DNA of 64,000 bases from Stenopsyche tienmushanensis (taxonomy: Eukaryota; Arthropoda; Insecta; Trichoptera; Stenopsychidae). Each line of letters begins with the position of its first letter. Position 1 is the first letter of the stretch. The notes beneath the pieces were generated by a model. That model had not been told where the DNA came from and did not search any database. It saw only the letters and a program-made list of their open reading frames with translations. Shown piece after piece: positions 22,816-32,889 of the stretch. The stretch covers positions 930,001 through 994,000 of the forward strand of contig WACJ01000110.1 in assembly GCA_008973525.1 (NCBI GenBank), given 5' to 3'. The translations under genes and the position numbers were made by a program.

Positions 22816-24639
22816 CGTGTCTATGTTGTTGTAGTATGTTGAGCGCTGGCTTAGATTATGGCTTGAAATCGTATAACAAATATATCTGATGCGATCAAAA
22901 TCATGACCTAAATAGGTCGACGCTCTTCAATGGCTACTCGCTGTTTTGTATGATTCATAATTCTGATTTGTGAATATATTTTATCCAAAAACAACGTTTG
23001 GAGGAACCTCCATTGTATGGCAATATTTAAACGCATTTGCTCTTTCAAAGTGTATTTATTTGTGAGCTCTTACACTTATTTGGATCTTATAAGGCTTCGC
23101 TAAAATTAAAATTAACATATAAATAGAATCTTAATAGCCTCTGCTGTTATAAGTTTTCCTTTTCTATGACGTGATTTTGATGACTAACATGACTCTGTAT
23201 TGATTTTTATGGTGTATTATCTTATGTTAATGTAATTGGATAGATTGTCTATATTTATACCTACAGTAGTATAGTTGATATGGATCGATTTATATTTATC
23301 TGTCAACAAAGAGATAATAATACATGGATCAATTTTGAATTAGATTTAATTGAAACAGATGGAATTCACGATAATCTTGTATCATTCCATTACATGTAAT
23401 GCGCATGCGTCGCTTCTGCATTATACATTGCGCATGCGTAGCGTCTGTGTTACACCGATACTGAATATTAACTTTTTTATATTTGGAACTTTTACAACAT
23501 GTTTCTGGATGTTTATGCAAATTTTATAGATATACATTAAATAATGTATATCTGCCACAGTAGAAAGCTTCAATTACATTGAGCCACATTGTGGCGTATA
23601 TCACAGGTCGATAAAGCTATATAGTTTTATATTTATTATATGGTGTAAAAGACCCGTAACTTAATACACCGAAGGGGCTTCCCTGTAAGAAACACTTGAG
23701 GTCTAAAACACACGGGCTTAAACTGAGATAAAGCCTCCGTAGGCATGACGTGCCATTTTCCAGCAAGGGGTGTACCTTCGCCTCCGCCGGGTAATAGCCG
23801 GTGAGAACCTCTCGTTTTACTCTTTAAAAGGGATGTGAATGATTTATGGTGAAGTTAGTGCTCCCCATCAGGGTAGATAAAAAGAAAATAAAAATTGTGC
23901 CAGGAACTCGATGTCGCTATTCATTTTGAGATGTCGCATTAGAGCCTTCGATATGAGCTCACACCTCAATATGGGGTGGCTTCGTGTAAGCCACATAAAT
24001 CACATTAGCTTTTACACATCGTGATACTGTTCCGTTTGGAGGAAAACCGCGAAAAATGCCAGATAATGACTCCGCATCGGAAATGTGTTAATTTTCGCAG
24101 TTCGAATGCGGAAAACTCTCCATGCTAAAAAAAACAATGCTTCGATTGCACTCTAAAAACCGATGGCAGCTCTATTATCAATTTCAATACACGCAAGAGC
24201 TTGGGATGAAACTATAAGCTTTTCAGTACGGAATAATCGACATCCAACTGAAAATTGCAATATTGCAAATTGCACTGTAAAGTATCAAAATGTTTGACCG
24301 GTATAAAAAGTTCTTAATAGGTTTTTGGAGCTAGTGTGTTTGAAAATAGGTTGCGTTGTACAAATTTTCAATTAGCACAATCATCTAGTTTTTTGCTTTT
24401 AAAACTAATTTGATATTATTATTCAGCTATACAGGATGCGGCAGGGAAATTACCTTATTTTAAAAACGAATAACACAAACAGTATATGAGATATTGCTTT
24501 AATTTTTTTCAAAGTTACAGAGAGATATTTAAAGTTTTTATTTATTATATTGTAAAAAATATATCATTAAGGCGGCCTCCATTCTGGTGCATTGAGGTAG
24601 TCGAGATTTGAAGCTTGATATTTAGAATCGCGCGACTCG
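22816..24639. other. Unique DNA including NRF1-like sites
   Basis: No gene found. TGCGCATGCGT occurs at 23400-23410 and again within 23429-23440, each followed by a similar GC.TCTG word, so they are a short direct repeat of an NRF1/Ewg-like motif. Bases 23690-24010 are G+C-richer and non-repetitive and could be regulatory. Confidence 0.3.
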
Positions 24640-24835
24640 AGAAGAATTTTTTTTCAGTTTTAATTTTTTTTAAATAGTTTAAAACATTTTTTTGACATAA
24701 AACTGGTAGAGACAATAAAGGGTTATATAGAGAAGATTTGCACCAAATGTGAAGTAAATAAGTCGATGAGAACTTGAGATATCATGTCAACCGTGTTGAA
24801 AAATGCGTTTTATTTTTATGTTATTTTAACTGACG
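24640..24835 (+). repeat. Family G repeat, 3' part
   Basis: Matches the second half of 2930-3335: TTTTTTTAAATAGTTTAAAA, ATAAAACTGGTAGAGACAAT and AGATATCATGTCAACCGTGT. Confidence 0.5.
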
Positions 24836-24874
24836 ATTTAAATAATTTAAATATGCTTATATTTGGTAATTAAA

Positions 24875-24905
24875 AGCATGATACAGGGTCTGTGTCATCG
24901 GACAG
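24875..24905 (+). repeat. Family I single block
   Basis: CATGATACAGGGTCTGTGTC ATCGGACAG matches the start of the 15738 copy. It directly abuts an AC element. Confidence 0.45.
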
Positions 24906-24909
24906 TAAT

Positions 24910-25170
24910 TACCCTCTGATTAGTGTGTCAATTCTAAATTTATTTGTATGTCCACCACTTATCGTTTCTCTCAGGACCGCGCAGCATGAATCAAGCTTGT
25001 ATATAAATAAATTAACCTTAACACTGTTGATATTTTTGGACATCATAAAAGTGTTTCAAATAAATTCACTTTTGTTACCACGCTGAGTTGTAAGTATGTG
25101 CCCTCACACAATGCCCTTTTTTATCACTCGAGTCCGTTCGCGCATATGCGGGATTCCTCATCAATGGGAC
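24910..25170 (-). mobile_element. AC element, short copy with both ends
   Basis: Reverse orientation. The right end appears first as ACCCTCTGATTAGTGTGTC, then the GTCCACCACTTATCG and AACACTGTTGATATT blocks. The middle is shortened, and the left end reads CGCGCATATGCGGGATTCCT then CATCAATGGG. The TTAA flanks have decayed to ATTA and ACAA. The palindrome next to the left end is GCGCATATGCG. Confidence 0.65.
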
Positions 25171-26809
25171 AATTGGATAATGTGTGTCTCACCTGTTGGC
25201 ATGATTCAAGTATTGATCACTTAGAACTATCATTCGGTCTTATGGTACATATGTTGTATCACCGAAATTGATTAAGAAGAAAATTCAAAGCGTATATTAA
25301 ACGTTGCCATTTCATTTTCTTTTATATTCCACATTTCCTTATGCGATTCATACGTTTTTGGTTTATGTCCTTACATTACAGCTTCCAAGATGGTCATTTT
25401 CACGGTTCGAGGAATCTTTTATGCTCCATTTATCCGCAACTTCAATTTCCATACATTTCCAACGGTCATGAATTAGAATCTTCCTATCGGAATTTGGAAT
25501 ATATTTGGAGCAATTTAAAAGTTAAATTTTGAAATCACACAAGCATAAAAGTTCGTGTAAAATACAAGTTTTGTTTGGAAATTATTGACATGATTGGTGT
25601 ATTGAAATTGCAATAGTTTTATTGTTTCAAATATTATTAGCATAAATTATGCAGATTTATGAACTGTAACTAATACAATTGTTTGACATAATTCCATGTA
25701 TAAATTTGATAATTTTGCAACTCCATTGTATGAAATTTAATGCGGTAAATGCGTTTTCTTTGCACTTATTCCAGTTGGCATATCATTTCTCCATCGCCGG
25801 AATTTCTTATGGTTGATGTTATAAAGCTGGCAAAACTTTCTGCTATTCCAACTTGAACAAACTATTATAATGGACTGAAAACTGTTATTCCAAGCGGGCA
25901 TTTATTTTTTTCAATTCTTAAAAGTATCTTTGCATAATGCTCGATTTTCCACTTCGAATTCCCCATGAGGAGAAAGTCTCGAACGTCTCCTCTTTCTATC
26001 GGACTCGTTAACTTATTTCATTCCGAAGTTTTGATATCTGTCATTAAAAACTCTTAAAACATTGGTTAAGGCACTCGTTCATAAAGTCGAGCCAAGTGGT
26101 CGATTCCGGTTTTAAAAGGGAAACTTGGAAAAACTTTCAACCCAAAGTTCTGCCTGGATATCGCTCCAAAGTGGAGAGCTGCGAAAGGGTTAAATAAGCG
26201 GAGATATTTTGAAGATGCCCGGGAACCGAATGGAATGCAAATTTGCCATTCGCCAAAGTTCCATTCGACAAGTCCATGGTTGAAACATTAATTTTGCATT
26301 GTAATGTTCCACAAGCCACTCTGAAATAATATCTTGACAAATTTGATTATATCAATGCATAATATTGGGTTGATGCAGAAGTAATTGGCGTTTTAATGCT
26401 ATTATTTTGCGAGAATTATTTCATCCTGAATTGACTCTAATTTCGGTACAATCTGGGTATTTGGTTCAAATTGGGTTCAAAATCTGAAATATTTTTATAG
26501 ACTTAGAATATAATATAATTTAATATAACTGTCAGCCAATTTTAATAAAAATGAAGTTCATATTACATTAAGGTCAATGAGCATATTTGAATGTTTGGAG
26601 TGTCTAGGCTTTGCTTAATCATATAAGGCGACCATAATATATAAGGATTAGTAAAATTTAGGGCAGCCACAAAATATAAAATGTTCATAAAATTAATCTT
26701 TATTTATTCAATTCTTCATCGGATCCATGGATACTTTAGTTAGAGGATATGTTTGGTTTTTAAATTCTGAGAAGTTTTTTCTTGGAAAACTCCTTATTTT
26801 CCTGCAATA
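25171..26809. other. Unannotated unique DNA
   Basis: No repeat copy or gene recognised. The 63- and 67-codon frames at 25341 and 26137 (reverse) have no known motif. Confidence 0.3.
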
Positions 26810-26811
26810 TG

Positions 26812-27772
26812 ATGCCTATCCTTTTGATTGGTGAGTTTATTTTGGATTGAGTTAAACATAGATGCTATATTCGTATGTTCACCATTTATCGTCCACACAA
26901 ATCTAATTTCTCTCAGGATTACGCAGCGTGAGTCAAGCTTGCATATAAATAAATGAGCCTTAACACTGTTGATATTGTTAAGTCCCATGATAGTTTCAAA
27001 TAGTATCATTCTGAATTTAAGTATATAATTGATTTATGTGATTCACAGAAGACCACCAATAATCTAAATAGACCCATACATGATGGCTTTCAACCGGATA
27101 CGAACAAATTCCATTATAATTTTAATGTAGATAAAGGATATGATGACTTTCTATTTTGTACTGCATGAAAAAAATCAAATATTGTATTCCTTCTTAGAAA
27201 TACAAATAATTTTCGCAATAGTTGAAAATATTTAGATGTATATGGGTGCCTTTACAGCACGACCTTACCATTGTAGCGTGGGCGATTTACCATCCCCATG
27301 CAATAGCGCTGTTGGTCTGAGCCGATTTAATTCGCCACATTAACAGCGACATCTTCCATCTCTCTTCAGGTGCAATGTGTTATTTTAACAGCGCCATCTC
27401 TTGTGGCCCTGCGGACACATTGCATCTGCATACCGACCTATCGTTTTTTGCGCGTGCACCGTTACCGGTTGGGTAGTGACGTGCAGGAGGCGGGAGTCGG
27501 GAGAGTCATCGGTTAGCCTTGACTGCGGGAGGTCGTCCCTCTTGCAGCCAGATCTCTTTCTCTCGTGTGGAAAAAATAGTTATTTAGAGAAGAGAGTCTT
27601 TCTATTCGATGCCCGTCTATTCCCATTCATTCGTCAAGCAATACACGGCCCGATAGAAGAACGGTCTCTTTCTCCGATTCTCTAATCTCCGCACTCAAGT
27701 GCGAGAATGCTCTTTCTGTATCACCCGAGTCCAAACACATATATGCGTGATTACTAATCATTGAAATTAATT
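26812..27772 (-). mobile_element. AC element split by family B
   Basis: The right part (26812-27275) opens with CTTTTGATTGGTGAGTTTAT, runs through TCGTCCACACAAATCTAATT and AACACTGTTGATATTGTTAA and reaches TTTACAGCACGACCTTACCA. Family B then intervenes (27275-27670). The left part resumes with CTCCGATTCTCTAATCTCCG and ends near CACATATATGCGTGATTACT AATCATTG. About 40 bp of AC around the junction is missing, so B insertion was accompanied or followed by a deletion. This copy shows the longest middle section of any AC copy here. Confidence 0.7.
27275..27670 (+). repeat. Family B LTR-like repeat inserted in an AC element
   Basis: Begins TGTAGCGTGGGCGATTTACC like the copy at 975 and ends around CCCGATAGAAGAACGG, a boundary shared with the 41.8-kb copy and the inverse of the 32.65-kb copy. 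Inside, GTGCAATGTG and ACATTGCA face each other around GCGCCATCTCTTGTGG, a CTCF-like core. The 94-codon frame at 27401-27685 lies within it and is not a gene. Solo-LTR nature is inferred. Confidence 0.55.
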
Positions 27773-28660
27773 AATGCTGCAAACGCTTTATAGCGTCGTA
27801 TTTTTGGATTATAATGTGTACATTTTGTCGAAATTAGAGCCATTAAACAAATCACTCGTAAGTACGAACTCCCTGAAAAGTTGTTCTATAACATCGGAAC
27901 ATCCTTATCAATTCCAGGGTTTCCCCTTACGTATTCTTGTCACGTACGCGGAAACGCTCTACTTTGGCACTTTCCCTACGCACGCATCAAAATTTAAACC
28001 ACATGCGTCGCATATCGACGGCGTCTTTTGTAAAGTTTGAGAGTTACTGACGTATAAGTAACGCTAATATTTTATGTATACTGACGGTCCTTTTTCGTAT
28101 GCGAACGGGTATAACGATAATAGCTGCGTCCTTGGTGGAAAAAAACTGGTGGGCCACGTGTTGCCACGTGTCGCCACCTGCCACCTATCACCTGCTATCT
28201 GGCATAAAGTGAGGTGAGAATGACACCGTTAAGCGACAGGACACCATTCCGACAGGAGCTGCACGGCCAATTGTGTGTGAAAATAAAGCACTAACAGGAT
28301 GAGTCGGACGTGACACGGGAGCGTTCGTCCTTTGCCCGTTCCTGTCCTTGGCCTTATGACCTGTCGTCTTTTGATCTTTAAATTCCGCTCATTTTTCCGA
28401 TTGTACCATTTCCACGTCATTTTCTTTTTCCTCTCTTTAAAATTTTTGTATCGGCGGCCACTTTAATTCAATTGGCCAAATATGTGACATCAGAGTTGCT
28501 GAATAATATATGGACTTTCAATAATGACGCTCGATTTTTAAATGTCGATAAAACATGTCGTGTGTGAGATATCCAGTCAATTTTTTATTTATTTAAAAGA
28601 AAACACATTCATTCATCAAAATATCGCTATAAATAATTTATTTTTGCGAAACTTATCTCG
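27773..28660. other. Unannotated DNA
   Basis: No repeat recognised. An 88-codon frame at 27774-28040 reads through fairly balanced sequence without known motif. Short tandem-like CACGTGTTGCCACGTGTCGC lies at 28155. Confidence 0.25.
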
Positions 28661-28661
28661 A

Positions 28662-28850
28662 TTAACAGCGACATCTTCCGTCTCTCTTCAGCTGCAATGT
28701 GCTATTTTAACAGCGCCATCTCTTGTGGCCCTACGGTGACATTGCACCTACATGCCGACAGACCGCTTCTTGCGCGTGCAAGCGGGAGAGTCGTCGGTTA
28801 ACCTTGGCTGCGGGAGGTCGTCCCTCCTGCAGCCAGATCTCTTTCTCTCT
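28662..28850 (+). repeat. Family B, internal fragment
   Basis: Starts at GATTAACAGCGACATCTTCC, keeps GCGCCATCTCTTGTGGCCCT and the inverse GTGCAATGTG/ACATTGCAC arms, has a deletion before AGCGGGAGAGTCGTCGG, and ends in the CAGCCAGATCTCTTTCTCTC tract. The TGTAGCG start is missing. Confidence 0.55.
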
Positions 28851-28934
28851 CCATCTCGTTCTACCATCTAATTTTTTCGCGCCAATTTTACCCATAACTG
28901 TCTTTCGCAAATGAACACAGATCTAATCATAGCC

Positions 28935-29435
28935 ATGGTTGAATAAAACTCACGATATACTGTTCGCGAAATAGCTAACAAGAAATTCTACGAACATCCT
29001 TCCATAATCATCTGACAAAATTGGGCTACAGCAATCGTTCAGATGCATGGCTTCCTCGTAAACTGACTGATTCAAATAAACTTCAGCGTATTTCAACATG
29101 CGATATTCTTCTTCAACGACATAATAGCCAACCTTTTTTGAAGAGACTTATCACTGGAGATGAAAGTTGGATACTCTATGAGAATATCCAACGTAAACGG
29201 GTTTTGACCAAGGATACAGAAGCTTTAACTGTAGCTAAACTTGGCCTACATCCAAAAAAAAAGCTGAAAGGGGGTAGTTTATTATGAGCTACTTCAGCAA
29301 GGTGAAACGATCAATTCAACAAAAATTAATAGAACAGAATTGATCATATATTATTCAATTAATTTTGATTTAATACAAATTATTGTTTATTTTTTTCTTA
29401 ATATGAAAACGAATGGAACTTATGTGACACCCTAA
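28935..29435 (+). pseudogene. Mellifera-type mariner relic with 3' terminal repeat
   Basis: The frame at 29021-29287 reads GYSNRSDAWLPRKLTDSNKL, later PFLKRLITGDESWILYENI and AKLGLHPKK, the mariner order with the first catalytic Asp in GDES. After a deletion and frameshift, YYELLQQGETINST follows, again mariner. The element then jumps to its 3' non-coding end and the terminal repeat GTGACACCCTAA ending at 29435, followed by TA. The 5' terminal repeat and the second and third catalytic Asp regions are missing. Copies at 59989 and 63385 belong to the same family. Dead. Confidence 0.85.
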
Positions 29436-29547
29436 TAATTTTGGTACGTTTGATGCATTTAAAGATGCTTAAAAAATTCTGTACATAACTTGCTTGAACT
29501 TTATAAATTAATATCAAAAATTGTAGATTTAACCATTTGATATAAGC

Positions 29548-29735
29548 CATTGATGAGTAATCGCGCATATATGCGTTCGAAATCATGCGATACAGAAAGA
29601 GCATTCTCGCACATTCACTGAGATTAGTGAATCGGAAACAGAGATGAAAAGAGCATCTTGCGTCTCATCATACACTCGTACATCGATGGCAAGATCGTTC
29701 TGTAAAGATGCCCCTACACGTCTATATATTTTAAA
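29548..29735 (+). mobile_element. AC element, left half
   Basis: CCATTGATGAGTAATCGCGC with ATATATGCG palindrome, then GAGCATTCTCGCACATTCAC, CTTGCGTCTCATCATACACT and the GTAAAGATGCCCCTACACGT block. The right half and its TTAA are absent. Confidence 0.65.
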
Positions 29736-29739
29736 AATC

Positions 29740-31174
29740 GCGAATAGGGATCAACGGAGCTTCATTTTAAATGCCGTGCTTAGATTTATAATATAATATT
29801 TTATATACAAATCAATAGAGAATCATCACATCATTCATCAACAGATGACGACAAAATAAACATTAAAATTATAATGGAGTTTGTATGAGTGGAATTTTTA
29901 GAATCATAATAAATAACCCTTTTATTGCCCCATTTCTATTGACGCTGAATAATTATTGATAAATGATTTTGCGTTATTTGTTTAGTATCGAGAGAAAAAC
30001 ATATAAGGGAAGAGTTTCGTCCAAATTTTTTATCAAGACTTGGGAAAGTCCATACGCACAATATCGTCGATTTCCGCTCTTCCTTTTCGGATTTCCGCCC
30101 TGAGAAGAAAATATTCATGCAATAAACATAAAACTATGTTTATACGAGAGTATGAATAAAGAATTACGATAGGGGGCTAAGTTACAGAAGTTCTGGCGGT
30201 AAATATGTTTTATAGGGGTGCGTACTTCATCACAGTTTTACGATTACTTCCACAAAGGTTGTGCGCATGCGCGCCTCCTTAATTTCGGTAATACCGTGTA
30301 CATAAATCACATTTGTGCACTTTATTGCGCATATAACGAAAAGGGGAACGACGCGGACAAAAAAAACAAAAAGGAAGGGTAGAAGATTTACAATTTTTTA
30401 TCGCGTCGGCGCGTCAAATACGGAAAATTTATAAGGCATTCTGGTCTCTCGGAATACAAATGAATTTTGAGGTTAGATGACATATCGCATATACTTATTT
30501 GGAAATGCTCCAGTGGAAGCTTTTAAGGGATGGAAACTTCGGCTTTTTTTATCTCGCGGGGGAGAGAAAAACAATAAAGCTGAAAATGGCCAACTCAATT
30601 GCGTCTCGATCATTTGTCAGGATGTATAGAAATTTTGGCTCGTTGCATGCGAAAGCAATTCTTGCATGTTTAAATTCCAATTTAAACAAAATTCAGATCA
30701 AATATACAATAGCTTAATCCGTTTCGGATTGCTTATCTTTATCCCATAAACGTTTTTTGCGCAGAAAATGGGATGCCATCCAACTCATGTTGCTACATTT
30801 TTATTCTCCTGGACCCAATTTGGCGACCAAAAAGCCAAGATTAATTGGATCCAGCGAATATTTTGAATCTAATAAATGAGGCACTTGTCTTTATTAATTG
30901 TCTGCCGTTGGATAAAGTTTGTCCCCGCTGAAAATCTTTAAGGCATTAATCATTCAACCCTCGATTATCAACTCAGTGTACTTACTATTCATCATTCAAA
31001 GAAAGTACGACATCTTCATCAATTATGTGTCTCACGAGTTCACGGTTGACACGGTAACCTTATTTTATATAAATACTTCCTTGGTGTATAAAAATCATTG
31101 CACAATATAGATACAAATTATTCAACAACCCAATGCTACAGATACAAATTTATTCAAAGTTCATTTCTGATTTC
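29740..31174. other. Unique DNA with an NRF1-like site
   Basis: No gene recognised. TGCGCATGCGCG at 30262-30273 is an essentially perfect NRF1/Ewg-type palindrome in locally G+C-richer DNA (to about 30420), so a promoter is conceivable. The 72-codon frame at 30499-30717 has no motif. Confidence 0.3.
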
Positions 31175-31370
31175 CGCCATAACGGCCGATGACACAACAT
31201 GTGTGCCATAGCCCGAACAATCGTTCCAAGGCGATCAGTAGAAGTACTATGCTTTTAAATAGTATATTTTTTGTATCTTGATAATCAAAAAAAGATATTA
31301 TCACAGCTCAATGATACAGCTGTGACAGGACAACAGATCACAATGGCACAGCATGTGTGTCATGCTTTTT
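31175..31370 (-). repeat. Two family I blocks
   Basis: GGCCGATGACACAACATGTG TGCCATAG at 31184 and ATGGCACAGCATGTGTGTCA TGC at 31340 are inverse forms of the family I core. The spacer between them is unshared. Confidence 0.4.
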
Positions 31371-31479
31371 CTCAATGCTGAGCTATATACATTTACGTCA
31401 ATTATTAAGCACATTTTATCAATATTTATTTCATTTATATATACATGCATACATATAAGAGCAAAAAAAAAATCGTGTG

Positions 31480-32170
31480 GCGTCTATGTCTACAAATGGG
31501 TGAGTCAGCATCAGCGCCACATGACCTGCCCAATTTAGACAGCTTGCTCGGACAAAGCTGGTAATTGATGGTTCGCCGTACATGTCCATTACCCTTCGAT
31601 TGTACCTCATGACTACGGAGCCTGTGAGTTCTGGAGATGACACGGGGTGATCGAACAGACAACGATTTACCAGTATTTCGGACTCTTATACATAGTCCAT
31701 ACCCGCACGCTACAGTGCAGTCTGATATGTGTGCGCTTGGAATAGCCACACAGAGTGTCTTCCATCAGCCTTTTAATCCCCAGGCGCTCTAGGTACAGAG
31801 ATTCCAGGTGCCCACCCTTTTCACTCCGTAACAACTTCAGACTATGTGCATCCAAAGATACGATCTCCTCTGCATGCATAAGTCTACTAAAGATATTGAT
31901 GTCGCCTTTTGTATAGAATCCTCCTAATCTTCTTGTAATCAGCAGTTCCACATTCCACTTGTTGGCTGGGCACACAAGTAAGCTGGCCCATCCCAGTAGC
32001 GTTTGATAAGCGAACCAACGAGGCTGCTTTCGCCCATCTCTATATCGTTACTCAAATGGTTCGATGGTTATCCATAGCCTTAGGCTTGACGCCCCTCCTT
32101 TTGGAGTTTTATAGGTGGGCCTCATAGAGTGAAACACCCACTCGAAGTTTCGGAGAGGACCGTCCGATGT
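31480..32170 (-). repeat. Family H degenerate repeat
   Basis: Shares TCAGTCTTTTAATCCCCAGG-type sequence, CCAGGTGCCCACCCTTTTCA and CAGACTATGTGCA with 35060-35390, and CCAGGTGCCCACCC plus GTAATCAGCAGTTCCACATT with 38800-39430. On the reverse strand the shared part reads LERLGIKRLMEDTL, against LVRLGIKRLMEGTP at 35 kb, so an old coding region is possible. Overlapping 70-, 104- and 102-codon reverse frames come from it. Parent element unknown; frequent association with LINE fragments suggests a LINE. Confidence 0.45.
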
Positions 32171-32414
32171 CCGAAATAATAAAATCTTTTGTAGCCATAC
32201 AAATGGTAAAGTTACTGTTATTGAAATATAGTTATATATGTATTTGAACTTGAGCTTATGTAAATTTAAGGTTCTGGGAATGTAATTTCAGGTATAAGCC
32301 AAGGTGTAAATTTTTTAATCAAATTTTGAAGATGAATTTTTAAATACAACGAGCTAAATATCTAAAGTCGATTCAAATTATATATAAATAATGAAACAGT
32401 TGCAGAATGATACT
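32171..32414. other. A+T-rich spacer
   Basis: No gene or repeat family is recognised here. Confidence 0.3.
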
Positions 32415-32570
32415 ATAGTCAACCCTTTTATAGCATCGAAATAGGAATCACACCATTGAAACAAAACGATATAGAAAATTAGGCGCCTATATAAATTTTG
32501 TGTGTGTTTAGTTTTTTAACAAGCATAAGTAACTAACACACGCGATTCGGGACGCGGGGTATTCACAGCC
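32415..32570 (+). mobile_element. CAGTCAACCC-type element, one end
   Basis: TAGTCAACCCTTTTATAGCA, then ATTAGGCGCCTATATAAATT, GTTTAGTTTTTTAACAAGCA and TAAGTAACTAACACACGCG, matching the 10599 MITE and its longer relatives. The second terminus is missing. Confidence 0.55.
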
Positions 32571-32644
32571 AGCCGATTCTGACACCAGTGTAATGTTCCC
32601 GGGCAGCTCCTTACCCCCCACGTGCTCGTTGGGATGGCCACGCT

Positions 32645-32885
32645 AACGCATGGGTCCGCTCTTCTATCGGGCTGTGATGTTGCTGGACGAATGGATGGGA
32701 ATAAACAGGTGTCGAATAGAAAGACTCTCTTCGCTAAATAACTTTTTATTCCACACTAGAGAGAGAGATATCTGGCTGCGGGAAGGACGATTTTCCGCAT
32801 CGATCGACGACTCTCCTGACTTTCGCACCCTGCGCTTACCCCAACTGGCAACGGTAGAATATTCGCATTGTTCGTTATTAAAATT
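32645..32885 (-). repeat. Family B, reverse copy
   Basis: CGCTCTTCTATCGGGCTGTG is the inverse of the shared 3' boundary, followed by GGACGAATGGATGGGAATAA, AGAGAGATATCTGGCTGCGG and CCAACTGGCAACGGT. The 5' half (TGTAGCG...) is absent. The 80-codon forward frame is its shadow. Confidence 0.55.
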
Positions 32886-32889
32886 TAAT

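Noticed and set aside
27401..27685. 94-codon frame as a gene
   Set aside because: It lies entirely in family B, whose other copies do not keep the frame open.
31435..31975. Overlapping reverse frames of 102-104 codons as a host gene
   Set aside because: They fall in family H, repeated at 35 and 38.8 kb with frameshifts.
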